Assembly: GCA_003615045.1 (NCBI GenBank)
Contig: ML014124.1
Span: forward strand, 156,177-220,176
DNA: 64,000 nucleotides
Reading direction: 5' to 3'
Origin: Caulochytrium protostelioides
Lineage: Eukaryota; Chytridiomycota; Caulochytriomycetes; Caulochytriales; Caulochytriaceae
Positions 23,730 through 34,726 of this stretch are shown here, piece after piece. The notes below the pieces were generated by a model. It did not search any database. It was not told the origin of the DNA and saw only the letters and a list, made by a program, of their open reading frames with translations. Every line of letters starts with the position of its first letter. Position 1 is the stretch's first letter. A program made the position numbers and the translations under genes.

Positions 23730-25385
23730 ATGTCTGCTGCTGCCTCGCCTGAGACGAAGCGTGCGAAGGTGCAGGACTCGGCTTCGGCCAACCTGCCCAG
23801 CAACGCGGGGGTGCTGTCGGAGCCGGCGCCCGAGTTCACGGCGGCCCAGAAGGTGCTGCTGAGCCAGCCGGTTAGCGATGGCCTGACGCGCTCGCAGCTG
23901 ATGGACCCGCAGCTGGTCGGCGGTCTGACCTACAACGACTTCCTGATCCTGCCGGGCTACATTGACTTTGGCGCGGGCTCGGTGTCGCTGCAGACGCAGA
24001 TTACGAAACGCCACAAGATTCGCACGCCGTTCATCTCGAGCCCGATGGACACCGTCACCGAGGAGTCGATGGCCATCCACATGGCCCTCAACGGCGGCCT
24101 TGGCGTGATCCACCACAACTGCTCGCCGCAGGAGCAGGCCGCGATGGTCCGCCAGGTCAAGAAGTTCGAGAACGGGTTTATCCTGGACCCGAAGGTGCTG
24201 AGCCCGACACATACCATCAAGGACGTCTACGAAGTCAAGGAGCAGTATGGCTTCTGCGGCATCCCCATCACGCAGGACGGCCGCCTCTTCAGCAAGCTGC
24301 TGGGCATCGTGACCTCGCGCGATATTGACTTCCTTCACGCGAACCAGGACATCAACACGCCGCTGGCGGAGGTCATGTCGAAGGATCTCATCGTGGCCCC
24401 GCTGGGCGTCTCGCTCGTCGAGGCCCAGAGCATCCTGAAGGACAGCCGCAAGGGCAAGCTGCCCATCGTTGACAAGGAGGGCAACCTCGTGGCGCTGCTC
24501 TCGCGCTCGGACCTCATCAAGAAGCGCGACTACCCGCTCGCGTCGACGACCCCGGGCACGCGTCAGCTGCTCTGCGCCGCCGCCGTCTCGACCCACCTCG
24601 AGGACCGCGAGCGTCTGAAGCTGCTCGTGGACGCCGGCCTCGACATCGTCGTGCTCGACTCGTCGCAGGGCGCGTCGAAGTTCCAGATCGAGATGCTTCA
24701 GTTCATCAAGGAGACCTACCCCAAGCTCGACGTGATTGCGGGCAACGTCGTCACCAAGGAGCAGGCGCGTCTCCTCATTGCCGCTGGCGCGGACGCCCTC
24801 CGCGTCGGCATGGGCTCCGGCTCGATCTGCATCACTCAGGAGGTCATGGCTTGCGGCCGCCCGCAGGCGACGGCTGTCTGGTCGGTGGCCGCCTTTGCGT
24901 CCAAGTTCGGCGTGCCCGTCATTGCCGACGGCGGCATCTCGAACATCGGCCACATCGTGAAGGCCATGGCGATGGGCGCGAGCGCCGTCATGATGGGCTC
25001 GCTGCTCGCCGGCACCCACGAGAGCCCCGGCGAGTACTTCTACCACGAGGGCAAGCGCCTCAAGAAGTACCGCGGGATGGGCTCGCTCGACGCGATGGAG
25101 ACCGGCGACGCCGCGGGCAAGCGCTACTTCAGCGAGAAGGACACCACCAAGGTCGCCCAGGGCGTCGTCGGCGCCGTCGTCGACAAGGGCTCCGTCAAGA
25201 AGTTCCTCAGCTACTTGACCATCGGCGTGCAGCACTCGCTCCAGGACATCGGTAGCCCCAGTGCGGCGCAGTTCCATGCGGACGTCGCCAACGACAAGGT
25301 CCGCTTCGAGAAGCGCTCCGCCAGCGCCCAGCTCGAGGGCGGTGTCCACTCGCTCCACTCGTTCGAGAAGCGTCTGTTCGCTTAA
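23730..25385 (+). CDS. IMD: Inosine-5'-monophosphate dehydrogenase
   Basis: A 551-residue single-exon frame covering the whole enzyme (family length about 510-530). It oxidises IMP to XMP with NAD+, the committed step of GMP synthesis, in the cytosol. Landmarks in order: [16 protein letters not shown] near residue 70, the conserved SSPMDTVTE, two CBS domains inserted at about 150-265 ([22 protein letters not shown]), the substrate-binding DSSQG, the potassium/catalytic loop [11 protein letters not shown] with nucleophilic Cys367, the phosphate-binding IADGGI, and the mobile flap [10 protein letters not shown]. The N-terminal 45 residues are an extension of variable sequence. The start at 23730 is the first ATG after a pyrimidine-rich leader. 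Flanked on both sides by Fanzor debris, but the gene itself is intact. Confidence 0.98.
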   Translation: MSAAASPETKRAKVQDSASANLPSNAGVLSEPAPEFTAAQKVLLSQPVSDGLTRSQLMDPQLVGGLTYNDFLILPGYIDFGAGSVSLQTQITKRHKIRTPFISSPMDTVTEESMAIHMALNGGLGVIHHNCSPQEQAAMVRQVKKFENGFILDPKVLSPTHTIKDVYEVKEQYGFCGIPITQDGRLFSKLLGIVTSRDIDFLHANQDINTPLAEVMSKDLIVAPLGVSLVEAQSILKDSRKGKLPIVDKEGNLVALLSRSDLIKKRDYPLASTTPGTRQLLCAAAVSTHLEDRERLKLLVDAGLDIVVLDSSQGASKFQIEMLQFIKETYPKLDVIAGNVVTKEQARLLIAAGADALRVGMGSGSICITQEVMACGRPQATAVWSVAAFASKFGVPVIADGGISNIGHIVKAMAMGASAVMMGSLLAGTHESPGEYFYHEGKRLKKYRGMGSLDAMETGDAAGKRYFSEKDTTKVAQGVVGAVVDKGSVKKFLSYLTIGVQHSLQDIGSPSAAQFHADVANDKVRFEKRSASAQLEGGVHSLHSFEKRLFA

Positions 25386-25599
25386 GAAACTTGTGAACCT
25401 GTTCTGACGCGCCCCGGGACCTTTTTCTCAAGAAAGGTCATCCTGGCTCCGCTCTCGTCATCCTGTCCCCGTTTTTCTTTTTTCTTTTTTGACGTCGTCT
25501 CTTTCTCTCTCCCACATCACACATCGCGTCGTCGTTGTCGTCGTTGTCGTCGTTGTCGTCATCTTCAGACGTGAGTGTACAGCGAATCGCTATTTAACA
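25386..25599. other. IMPDH 3' region with (GTCGTCGTT)n repeat
   Basis: Pyrimidine-rich 3' flank with C/T runs, and a 9-bp tandem repeat GTCGTCGTT at about 25527-25561. No gene is seen. Confidence 0.6.
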
Positions 25600-25862
25600 T
25601 CCAGTGCATCTGATATAGTCGGATGGGCGCACGCCTAGTACATACGAGTTGTTGGGACGGCAGTCTTGCCATGGCCGCAGGAGGCAAACTTGGAGGCGCC
25701 ATAGGCGACCACCACGAGCTTCTTCAACATGGTCGGCCCCTCGGCGACGTGGTTAAAGCACTTGGAAAACACGTGCTGCAAGCCTCCGTACAACCGCAAG
25801 CGCTGCATGTCCAGCGCAGCTTCAGATACTCGGTCCACGGCGACTGGAGCGTCATTTGGCGC
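25600..25862 (-). pseudogene. Fanzor relic, copy B (segment between RuvC-I and RuvC-II)
   Basis: Read on the minus strand, this gives PWTEYLKLRW, then after a frame shift RLRLYGGLQHVFSKCFNHV, then KKLVVVAYGASKFASCGHGK and AVPTTRMY before a TAG. The same order, with near-identical residues, occurs in copy D (EYLKLRW, LRLYGG, YFNRVVEEAKKPVVVAYGAAK, AVPTARAY). The VAYGAAK...AVPT block precedes the RuvC-II glutamate in Fanzor proteins as I know them. Nucleotide similarity to copy D continues a little beyond the TAG, where CAA of copy D corresponds to TAG here. The fragment lies between IMPDH and the GRIM-19 gene, opposite in strand to both. Confidence 0.78.
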
Positions 25863-26493
25863 GTCACACGAATGAGGGGGAATAGGGTGATCCCCCCGGT
25901 TTCAGCGGTTCTTTATCATTTTTTTGCCGGAAGTGGCACGGCCATAGACGGGGCGGCCCGCCCAAAGGGTCTGCGCCGCGGACCATGGCCGGAGGGGGCA
26001 CCGCCGCGGCCGAGCCGGGCATGCCGTGCCGCGCCGCGCGGTAGCCCGTCCCGGACGCCGCGGCCTGTCCCACCCGCCTTGCGCTTGCACCCGAGGCCCG
26101 CCGCAGCGAAGCGATTCACGACCCGCCGCCGCTTCTCGTCAGCGTCTGCCGCGTGCCGACCCTCCTCGCGCCGCCGCCGCCGCCGCCGCCGCCGACGCCG
26201 ACGCGTGGCACACCCATGAACCACGCACGCGGCAAGCCGGTCTGTCTTGTCAACCATCGCCTTCGCTGGCTTGTCTGGAAGGGTCATGCGAGCGGTTACT
26301 GCTCCTGCTGCTGCGCGCACGGGCGTGGGTGTGTGTGTGTGTGTGCGACCTGGTCCCCGGCACGACGGACGGCCGTGCCATCTCCGCTCCGCATCGTCTT
26401 CCTGCGAGAGCATCCGATATCCCGACATCCGCTCGATCGCCGACACGCGCGACGCGACCGTTGACCGCATCCCACAAAAGCGCTGCTGCCGCC
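25863..26493. other. Intergenic region upstream of the GRIM-19 gene
   Basis: No gene seen. It contains a CCG run near 26163-26195 and a (GT)n microsatellite at 26326-26345. Promoter and 5' leader of the downstream gene are presumed here. Confidence 0.5.
26326..26345. repeat. (GT)n microsatellite
   Basis: About ten GT units with one GG interruption at the left end, in the leader region of the GRIM-19 gene. Confidence 0.8.
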
Positions 26494-27319
26494 ATGGCCT
26501 CGTCCTCCGCGACGCCGGTGACCCGGCAGGACATGCCGCCGCCGGGCGGGTTCCCCAAGACCATCAAGTTCCGCCGATACCTGCCCAAGCGTGGGCCGTC
26601 GGGGCTTGTCATCCTCGGCCTGCTCGGCGCGAGCATGACCTGGGCCTGGAGCAACATCCTCGACACGCGTCGGGAAAAGAAGTAAGTCGGCCGGCCGGCC
26701 ATCCCGCGTGCCGCATCGACGCCCGTTCTCGAGGCGAGGCCAGGCTTCATGGCTCAGCCATGCGGTCGCTCGCTGCTGCCCATGGATTCTCTCGTGACCG
26801 CACGAGCGACCAAAGGATCATCCGATGTCGATATACTCACTCTGCCAATCTATTCGGGGATCTTGATGATGTGTGGGGCTCATACCTATGCTAATCCGCA
26901 ACGAACTGGGCTGAACCTTCTTTAGGGAGCTGCTCAATGAAAAGATCTGGGCCCGCATCCACCTCGACCCCATCCTGCGCGCTGAGCAGGACCGCGATAC
27001 TGTGCGCCGTCTGCGTGCGTTGAAGGAGCGCGAGGCTGAGATCATGAAGGACGTGCCCGGCTGGTCCGCGATGGACCTCAAGGCCCCGATGCAAGGCATC
27101 AACGAGCAGGGCTTCCACGAGCAGGGCGTCGCGACGCCCGTCTACTACACGAAGCGCTACGTTGCGCCATCGCTCGTCTTTATCCCGCCAGGCAGCGAGT
27201 CCCGGATCCCTGCCCAGTGGTGGCGCGGCTCCCGCAGCGGCATGACCAATTTGCCCTTCCATGAGCGCGAGGGCCTCGGCTTCGACGCCCCGGATGCCGA
27301 GCATCCCGAAACGTACTAG
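26494..27319 (+). CDS. NDUFA13: NADH:ubiquinone oxidoreductase subunit GRIM-19 / NDUFA13 (two exons)
   Basis: Exon 1 is 26494-26681 and exon 2 is 26926-27319, giving 193 residues. The donor is aa|GTAAGT and the acceptor CTTCTTTAG|G; joining restores a Lys codon and the reading frame REKK-ELLNEKIW. The protein is an accessory subunit of mitochondrial complex I. The signature MPPPGGFPKTIKFRRYLPKRG leads into a single membrane span at about residues 36-56 (SGLVILGLLGASMTWAWSN). A charged helical region follows (HLDPILRAEQDRDTVRRL), then an Asp/Trp-containing C-terminal part (IMKDVPGWSAMDLK...). Animal homologues have about 144 residues, so the C-terminus is extended. A plausible branch-point word GCTGAAC sits about 10 nt before the acceptor. 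Confidence 0.93.
26682..26925 (+). other. Intron of the GRIM-19 gene, 244 nt
   Basis: Bounded by GTAAGT and TTCTTTAG. Without it, exon 1 would end at an in-frame TAA overlapping the donor site. Splicing is inferred from the family alignment; no transcript data are available here. Confidence 0.88.
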
Positions 27320-28245
27320 CGCATTCACGTATGAGCCCATCGGGGTGACTCCGTGGGGTCGTTCCATGCTTGATGCTGGAGAGGGTCCATCCTGCCTTGC
27401 CACGAGGCATCCCCAGCGAGGCATACCCGCCACTCGCTGTTCTCGTTGTCTTTCTCTTATTTCTGTCGTCGGAGACATCGCGCCTCCGTCGACGTTTAAT
27501 TGATTCTTGTCTATATCCTTTCTGTGAATCCATAGGCAAGCGGTAGCGCCTCGCTGGCGAGGGATGATTCTCACCATCCGACATTGCGGATGTCGGCCTT
27601 GGGCCTCGTAGGTGTGCTGCGCCACTTCTCGGCGGTGCGCAACCCCCGGGGGTACGCAGGGCTCGGTCCCAAAGGCAAGACAAGACCCCCGGGTCTCTCC
27701 AGGAACGCCGCTCGATCCCATAAGGCGCCATATATCGCCGCATCGCCGACGATGCGCCAGCGCGTCCATCCGCTCGCACGCCGCCGTGACGGAGGCCAGC
27801 TCCCTGTCTTCATGGATCACGTCCACCACGCATCTGCCCTTGCGACGCTCGCCGCGGCTCGCGCCTCTCTCACCCATCTGCCGCGCATCGACGGCCGCCG
27901 GCGGCGCTATTAGCCTTTCCCTGTCTTCAGAAGAGACCCCTCCCCGCTCGCGGCGAAAGCCACACCCGTCGGTGCGCATACCGGCAGAATTCGCCTGATC
28001 GTCGTCGTCGCGCGGGCCGCGTCGAACCTACGCTTTCGTGGCGCTCTCTCGGAGCGCCGGCGCTCGGAAGTTCGCAACTGCGCCTCCCCCAAAGCTTGCG
28101 CGTCGTATCGTGTCGCATCGCATCGCATCGCATCGCATCGCATCGCATCGCATCGCATCGCATCGCATCGCGCGGCTTCCCCCTCCATGCTGGCCGGCCG
28201 CCACGCTACATTGTCGCCGTCGCCGCTGCGGCTGCCGCTGGCACG
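27320..28245. other. Intergenic region upstream of Integrator subunit 6 gene
   Basis: No gene recognised. The last 130 bases carry an 11-copy CATCG pentamer repeat, and the INTS6 start codon lies 75 bp after it, so the repeat is probably in the promoter or 5' leader. Confidence 0.5.
28116..28170. repeat. 5-bp tandem repeat (CATCG)n, 11 copies
   Basis: Eleven perfect CATCG units, with related words just upstream. A 5-bp period is incompatible with a simple coding repeat, supporting a start codon for the downstream gene after it. Likely polymorphic. Confidence 0.92.
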
Positions 28246-31200
28246 ATGCTGTACGCGTTCATCATCGATACCAGCCCGTCCATGAACCGCCAGTTCGTGG
28301 GCGGGCTCTCCCTGCTCGAGACGGCCAAAGCCGGCGTCGAGGCCTTTTTCAAGGTAACGTCTTTTCGTCGTTCTCGTGGCACCGAGCCACAAAACTCCGC
28401 TTTAGGAGACTGCGCGTCCTGCCATGATGGCCGCTGAGCCCGACGGGCGCCGCCGGCTGTTGTGACATCAGTGCCGGCCGCCGAGGCACTGACTGGCTTG
28501 GGTAGTGGGGTGGGCCATCTAGCCGTGTGAGGCAGCTTCGATCCGGAGCTGGGCCGGGGGTTAGGGGCTCGAGGATACAGCGAGGATCTTGCCGCTGCGT
28601 GGGGAGGGACTCTCGCGCCAACGCAAGGCGTGGCTTCAGCAACGTGCAGCGCGTCGTGCCGTGGACGGGGAAGGAGCGGTCGTGCATTGGCGCAGGGGTC
28701 ACAACGTGGATGGGATGGTGGCAGGCGACGGCGCCGTGCCATCGTGGCCGAGAGCGAGGGAGCGTGCTAGGTCGTGTTCGTGGGATGAAGCGGTTCCAAG
28801 GGTGCACGGGGCACTCTCGTGGGTCTGGCGGGTCTTCTCTCGACTTCACTCGATCCCATGCTGGATGCAACGCGAAGAACGACGCTGCGGAGACCCGGGG
28901 CCCTCGACGCCTGTGGCGATATGGCGAGGATGTCTCCGACAAGCCGCGTTTCGCCGCATTTCGCCACGGCCACCGCGATGGGAACGTCCCTGGGGCCGGT
29001 GTGGTATGATGCACGATTCACCGCGATTCGTGTCCCTGACTCACCCTCGTGACTGCCATCATGCGACTGCCATCATTCTTTCTTTGCCGATGTTGGATGC
29101 CGTCGGCCCGTGGGTGGTCGAACAGTGGGAGCGCAAGCGGAGCGATCGGCACGATGACCGCTTTATGCTCTCCACGTATGACAACGCTAGGGGCTCGTTT
29201 GTGCAGCTCCTTCCCACGGCCGACGACAAAGTCTTTCTGGACCATGTGAAGCATCTGGAGGCCTTCGATGTCGCCGACTCGGGCCGGGTGCTCGGCGATC
29301 TGCTGGGCACGCTGCACACCATCCGGATGGGCGGCGAGCAGCTCGATACCCCCTGCGAGGGCCGCTACTTTGCGAAGCGGCAGCCGACGGTGCTGCTCTG
29401 GCTCACGGACGGCATGGCCTCGTACTCGATCCAGAACGGCGTCCACTCGCGGCTTGAGATTCCGGCGCTCGATCGCCCCGGCTCCGATCTCTACCAGGAG
29501 CCGTTCCGTTGGGACCAGCGACTGTATGCGCTCCTCATCGCACCCGATGGCGCTCCGCTCGATTCGCAGATCGCGCTGATGGCCAAAGTGATGGGAGGCG
29601 CCGCGTGGCAGATCCGCAGCCCCTTGCAGATGACACAGTGCATCGACAACTTCATGGGCGGCGCCCGCCCGCCGCATCCGAACGTTCCGCCCGAGGTCAC
29701 CCTGGCCTTCAACACGAGTCTCCATACCCTGTGGGACGAGGTACCTGCGGCGTGGGGTCTCGGCAAGACGGACCCGCACTTCCGCATGCCGCTGGAACGC
29801 CTCGGCCTTTTCCGGCCGCGCGCCACGTGCTGCTTTCCGCTGCCCGAAGCCTACTGGCCCGCGGCAGTCCCCGAAGGCAAGAGCCCGCCGCCGCGGCAGG
29901 CGCATCCGAAACTGCTGATCTGTACCAAGGACGAGATGTTCGCGATCCCCGAGGGGTATACCCACTACGATCGGTTCACGGTCGAGTTGGGCACGTTTAC
30001 GCGTGAACTTGCGCGACGGCCCCGCGGCACGTGCTGGGCCGTCTATGTCGACGGCTGCTGCAAGCCCGGCACCAAGCCTGTGCCTTTTGGGTTTCTCCGC
30101 AACTCGGGGCAGGACCGGCCCTCCGTGTCGCTCTTCGTGCTGCCCCTCAACTTTCCGCGGTTCTTCAAGCTGGTGGACTCGCTTAACAAGTTCCGGCCCA
30201 GCCACCGCCGCAACCCACCCGCCGTCTGGATGACCAGCTGGCAGGACTACCTGGCCTCGCTGCCGTCCTACTATCTTCCCAAGATCCACAAAGCGCTTGC
30301 AACGCTCGGTCTCGAGCATGTCTGCGACGACGTGGAACCCGGCGAGCCCGTCATGGCGCTCGCTCACCAAAAGCAGCGTGACGCCGAAACGGCCTACGAT
30401 GCGCTGCTGCAGACCTACCTGGCATCCACGTCGCGGCCCTCCCAAGCCACGGCCGCCGCCACTGCCCAGGCAGCGGCTGCCGCCATGGCCTCGATGCAAG
30501 CCGGCACGGCCGTCCGTGATGCCCGGCGCCACGACCCCGCTGCGTCCGACGCAGGTGACTCGGGCTCGTCTGCCTCACTGGACCACGCCGACCCGTCGAC
30601 GCTCGACTATACGGCGCTCCCGCCGGCCACGCTGCTGCGCCTCGACCCGGCCCTCACACCGCGACACCGGCTGCTGGCGCTCTTCCAGCAGCAGCACCAG
30701 TGCATTGGCGGCGCGCCGTTCTCTGCCTCTGCGGCTTGGACGCCGACGCTGTCGACAACGGCGAGCAGCGTCCCGGGCTATCCGACCGCGCCGTTGCCGA
30801 CGCTCGCAACGACCACGACGGCGCCGTCGACGGCGCCGAGGGCGAAGCGCGCGCGATCCCCGGACACGGCGTCGCCGCCGTTCACGGATCCGACGGCGGC
30901 ACGGGCCGCGTTCGCCGCCATCCTCACGCCGCCATCGTCGCGCAGCCCGTCCAAGCGCCCGCGGCGCGATGAGGCGCCGCCACGTGCTCGCTCGGGGTCG
31001 CCCGCGCGACCCAGCCGGCGGCGACTCGCACCGGCGCCGGGCCAGGCCGCGCGCGACCAGCTGCACTGCGTGCCCGTCAGCGAGATGGGCATCTATCAGT
31101 CAGTGATGGACCGCAACAAGCCGCTGCGGTCGCCGTTCGAGGACGACGAGGCCGTGCAGCGCCGCGAGAACACGATGTTCGGCAACCCGTACCGCAACTC

Positions 31201-32689
31201 GCGCAAGCCGCGCGCGAGCCTCGTGGACGCCGCCACCGGCGCGAAGGGCGGTGCCGGCGGCGAGAAGGGTCCGGAGATGGTGAGCATCGATGCGGACGTG
31301 CCGACGCCGACGCCGCGCACGCCAGGTGACGAGGCCGACGAAGCCAACGCCGAGCGGATCGCCAACCAGCTCGATGACCTGGCGATGCTCGATGTGCCGC
31401 ACCACGAGTCGCTCCGGCTGCCGGCCGCCGACGGCGCGGACGCCGACGCCGATGCCGACGGCGGCCCGTCAGCGCACTACGGGTACGGGCTGCCGTCGCG
31501 CGGGCGCCGCCGGATCCGCGCGCCGTCCGAGGCCTGGAGCGACGCGCGGTCCGTCAGCAGCGACGGCTCCTTGGCGAGCCGCGACTCGACGCCGAGCATG
31601 GCGGCATCGGCCGCGTCCACGGGCTCGGTTGCGTCGGCCCATCTTTCGGACCGCGCGCGCCGCGCCTACGACTTCACGCGGATCCCGTCGCTGGCGCCGT
31701 CGCCGTTACCGGTGCTGATGGCGCCGCTCGCGGCGGGGCTGGCGGCGGCCGGCGCGCCGCAGGACCTGCGCCGCGCCGCGGCAGCGCCCGCGAGCGAGAC
31801 GGCCGCGGGAACGCGGGACGCCCTGGTCGCGCTGCTGCGCGCCGGCCGCGCGCGGTGGGCCGCGCGTCAGAGCGAGCGCCGCGACCTCTACCAGCGGCAG
31901 CTCGCGCGGCAGCATGCCGAGCACGCGGACTGGTCGGAAAAGAACGCGGCGACGCTCGACTGGATGGACCGGCTCGAAGGGCCGGCGGCGACGAGCAGCG
32001 CGGCCGTCAAGCTCGAAGCCGGGACGGCGGCCAGCGCGACGACGGTCCCAGCCGGCGCCGCGGATGGCGCGACCGATACGCCCGAGGACGCCGCGGCGCC
32101 GCCGCCGCTCTCGACGGCGCCACCCTTGACGACGGCGCCGCGGACTCGGCCTCGTCCGAACATCGACGTCATTGACGTGGATATGGACGACGATGCCGCG
32201 GCGCATCACGGCGGCGACCATCACGACGACAGCGGTGACGACGTGATTGTTCTTGACGACGACAGTGATGACGATCACGACGGCGGTGATGGCCGCGCCA
32301 GCGCTTCTTCCGGGTCGCTCGAGATCGATGTGATCGTCGACAGCGCCTCGGATGCTTCGGGCGACTCGGACGGGGCCCGCCACGACCGCCACGCGTCGGC
32401 GCGCGACGCGGAGGCGATGCGGTACCCGCCGGTCGTACAGCCGTGGGGCCGCTGGGACGTGGTACACGATGTGCGGCTGCGCGGCATCGAGTGCATCGTC
32501 CAGGCCGACCCGCCATTGCCGTGGGAGGTCGACGCCCTCGTCGACTTCGTCGTCGCCTTCCACCACTGCGCCCATCTGCCGGCCCGCGCCAAAGAGACGA
32601 TCGTCCGCGACTGGCTCAACTATGCCCATGGGGTGGGCGACCCAGCGACCGTCCTCGCCATCAAGGGCATTCATGATCCGCGCAGGTGA
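28246..32689 (+). CDS. INTS6: Integrator complex subunit 6 (VWA domain), two exons
   Basis: Exon 1 is 28246-28353 and exon 2 is 29126-32689, giving 1223 residues. Exon 1 encodes MLYAFIIDTSPSMN...VEAFFK, the start of a von Willebrand A domain with a DTSPS MIDAS motif. The donor is AAG|GTAACG. The acceptor GAACAG|TGG gives FFK-WERKRSDRHDDRFML, which keeps the spacing to the animal INTS6 block GDRYML. Further matches: LLWLTDG, EPFRWDQRLYAL, TCWAVYVD, PFGFLRNS, SWQDYLASLPSYYLPKI, then a later VSEMGIYQ ... FGNPYRNSRK island near residues 980-1020. Integrator acts in the nucleus on RNA polymerase II transcripts and recruits PP2A, partly through INTS6. Long acidic, Ala-rich disordered stretches fill the C-terminal half, including an Asp-rich run near the end. 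I recall Integrator as absent or reduced in most Dikarya, so its presence is informative about lineage. Confidence 0.9.
28354..29125 (+). other. Intron of the INTS6 gene, 772 nt
   Basis: Inferred by joining two halves of one VWA domain. Ends are GTAACG and GAACAG; possible branch words (GCGACTGCC) and a TTCTTTCTTTG tract lie in the last 60 bases. It is three times longer than the other intron placed here. Exon 2 could begin slightly earlier, but the chosen acceptor gives the best alignment spacing. Confidence 0.75.
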
Positions 32690-32841
32690 TCGATACAACC
32701 GTTTTCATCCAGCGTTGTTTTGAGACCGCCAATGGAAACCAGTGGAAATCAATAGAGAGACTGGAAGAAGACATGAGAGAGGGAATGTGATCCTGTCGAT
32801 CCATCCACAGGAAGGGCGGTGCATGGCATAGCCCGTTCGAC

Positions 32842-34017
32842 TTAGAGGAACATGTCGCGGGAGCCCGGGGGCATCATTTCGTCGTTGTCGGGGTCCCCCG
32901 AGAAGGGCATCGCGCCGGGCGGTCCGCCCCGCGGTCCGCCGCGCAGGCCGCCGCCAAACTGGCCCGGGAACTGCGGGATGTCGGGGCGAATGGGATCAAA
33001 GCGCGCGCCCGGCGGCACCGCTCCCGGCGGCAGCCGGCCGACGCCGTTGCCGCTATGATCCGGCTCGTGGCCGCCGCCGATCTGCCCGAACATGGGATGG
33101 TCCGGTTCGACGGTCATGCCGCCGCCCGTAAAGCCGCCCATGCGGCTGCCGCCGCCGCTGCCGCCGATCCCGATAATGCCCGGCGCCGCGGCCAGCGGGT
33201 CGAGATCGGTCCGGCCCCAGCCGCCCACCGGGACGGGCATGCGGCCGCCCGCGCCGAAGCCGCCGTGGCCACCGCTTCCGCCGCCGAGGCGCAACGGATC
33301 AGCGCGCGGCGGGTGTGTCGGCGCCGTCCGCTGGGCCGCGTCGCCGTGCGGGGACGTCGGCGCCGGCGACGCGCGCGACGCCAGCGGCCGTACAATGTGG
33401 GCGCCGAGGGTGTCGACGGCGGCCTGCAGTGCCGACGCGTCGGGGACGATCGCTCGGAGCGCGGCCGCGACGCGGTCCGCGTCGGCCGCGTCGGCCGCGC
33501 CGCTGTCGGCGGGCGCGCGGGACGGCAGCCTGACCGGCCAGCGGTCGCTGCGGAAGAGCCGCTCGACATCGAACGTCGCCTCAACGCGGCGGTCGGGTTC
33601 GCGCGCGCGGTGCGCAAACACCGTCCGTCGGTCGCCGAAGCGCATCGACTGCACGGCCACGACATCCTTGCCGTCGCCGACGTCGTCACTGCTTTCGCTT
33701 CCGGTCGTCGGCACGTGGTAGTGGAGGGTCAGCTCGCTCGGCGCGTGGGCGTTCCAGTCCGATGGCAACCGAGACGTGGTGGGGGTCGCTGGGTCGGCGC
33801 GGCGGCCGGCGCCTGCGCTGGAGTCGGCTCCCGGACGGGAGCCGGAGTCGGATGACGGGACCAAGGACCAGCCCTCGTGCACGAGGACGGCATGGCCGAT
33901 CAGGGTCCATGCGTCGGCGGCATGGCGGAGCGTCGAGGCCTCCGGAGCGGCGTCGCCCGAGATCGCCGGCAGCACGGCGGCAACGCGGGACAGCACGGCC
34001 GCGAGATCGATCGCCAT
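32842..34017 (-). CDS. PSMF1: Proteasome inhibitor PI31-like protein
   Basis: A 391-residue single-exon frame that converges on INTS6 with only 152 bp between stops. PI31 binds the 20S proteasome and acts as inhibitor or as an adaptor for proteasome transport and assembly. The N-terminal half fits the FP-domain fold: MAIDLAAVLSRV, DAWTLIGHAVLVHEGW, LPSDWN...ELTLHYHV, and VVAVQSMRFGDRRTVF. The C-terminal half is Gly/Pro/Met-rich and ends in the family's characteristic arrangement: a DPLAAAPG segment, GGGMTVEPDHPMF, then PPGARFDPIRPD and a terminal PPGSRDMFL. The start is the first ATG (GCCATGGCG). No TM segment or signal peptide is present. Confidence 0.88.
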   Translation of the reverse strand: MAIDLAAVLSRVAAVLPAISGDAAPEASTLRHAADAWTLIGHAVLVHEGWSLVPSSDSGSRPGADSSAGAGRRADPATPTTSRLPSDWNAHAPSELTLHYHVPTTGSESSDDVGDGKDVVAVQSMRFGDRRTVFAHRAREPDRRVEATFDVERLFRSDRWPVRLPSRAPADSGAADAADADRVAAALRAIVPDASALQAAVDTLGAHIVRPLASRASPAPTSPHGDAAQRTAPTHPPRADPLRLGGGSGGHGGFGAGGRMPVPVGGWGRTDLDPLAAAPGIIGIGGSGGGSRMGGFTGGGMTVEPDHPMFGQIGGGHEPDHSGNGVGRLPPGAVPPGARFDPIRPDIPQFPGQFGGGLRGGPRGGPPGAMPFSGDPDNDEMMPPGSRDMFL

Positions 34018-34726
34018 GGCTGCGAGGATGAATGAAAGATCACGCCGAGTGAGACCTACGACGGCCGGAGCTCACGTGGACTCGCTGAATCGCTGGTGAG
34101 AGGGCAATAAGGGTGCATTCGGACCCATGAGGACCGTTGGGTGTTGTCGAGCTGATCGACGCAGAGTCGCGTGGTCGACCGAGCGACGTGAGCTGCTCCA
34201 TCGACGTCTGCTCGATCGCCGCTGCCGACGTCGTGTTGGCCCTCCATACATGGACGGGCGGCGGTGGTTTTATACGTTTCGGTGGTGTTCGGCCGACCCT
34301 GGACCCGCCCGGGTGGAGCCACGCACACGAAGTGGGGGGCACGTGTTCGGTCCCGCCCCTCGGCCAGGCGAGGGCGTGGCCACCGGCGCCGCGGCGCCCC
34401 GACCGCCCGTGCCGATCCGACGGCGCGTCCAGCCGACGGCCGAGCCGACGGCCGAGCCGACGGCCGAGTCCCGCCACGAGCATCGCGCCGTCAGCGATAC
34501 CGTCTCGGCCCAGCGTCCGCCCATCGGCGATACCGTACGCCGCCGCGCGCGCGCGCGACCGTGTCGGCCCAACATCGACCGCGCCGACGCTCGTGATCAT
34601 CGCCGTTCATCATCGTTGGGCCGGGTGGACCCGGCCCAGCCGAAGGCCACCGCCGTCCCATCGCCGCCGACGCGCCGCTAGGCTGGCAACCCCCGCATTC
34701 GCAGTGCGATCCGCCCTCGGCTCACG
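34018..34726. other. Divergent promoter region, PI31 and ALG13 genes
   Basis: A 709-bp head-to-head intergenic region. It contains three copies of a 12-bp unit (GCCGAGCCGACG) at about 34431-34468. No gene is seen; a shared promoter is possible. Confidence 0.5.
34431..34468. repeat. 12-bp tandem repeat (AGCCGACGGCCG)n, 3 copies
   Basis: Three near-perfect tandem copies of a CCGACGGCCGAG unit inside the divergent PI31/ALG13 region. Confidence 0.75.

Noticed and set aside
23712-25358. 548-codon minus-strand frame opposite IMPDH
   Set aside because: Mirror of the IMPDH codons (GC-rich third positions); not a gene.
27590-27700. Possible further Fanzor fragment (TACGCAGGGCTCGG...)
   Set aside because: Only a few matching words with copy D and no motif in any frame.
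28116-28170. Short regular repeat as a CRISPR-like array
   Set aside because: Contiguous 5-bp units without spacers in a eukaryotic gene leader; a microsatellite.
29018-30532. 504-codon minus-strand frame opposite INTS6 exon 2
   Set aside because: Antisense shadow; sense frame has clear INTS6 motifs.
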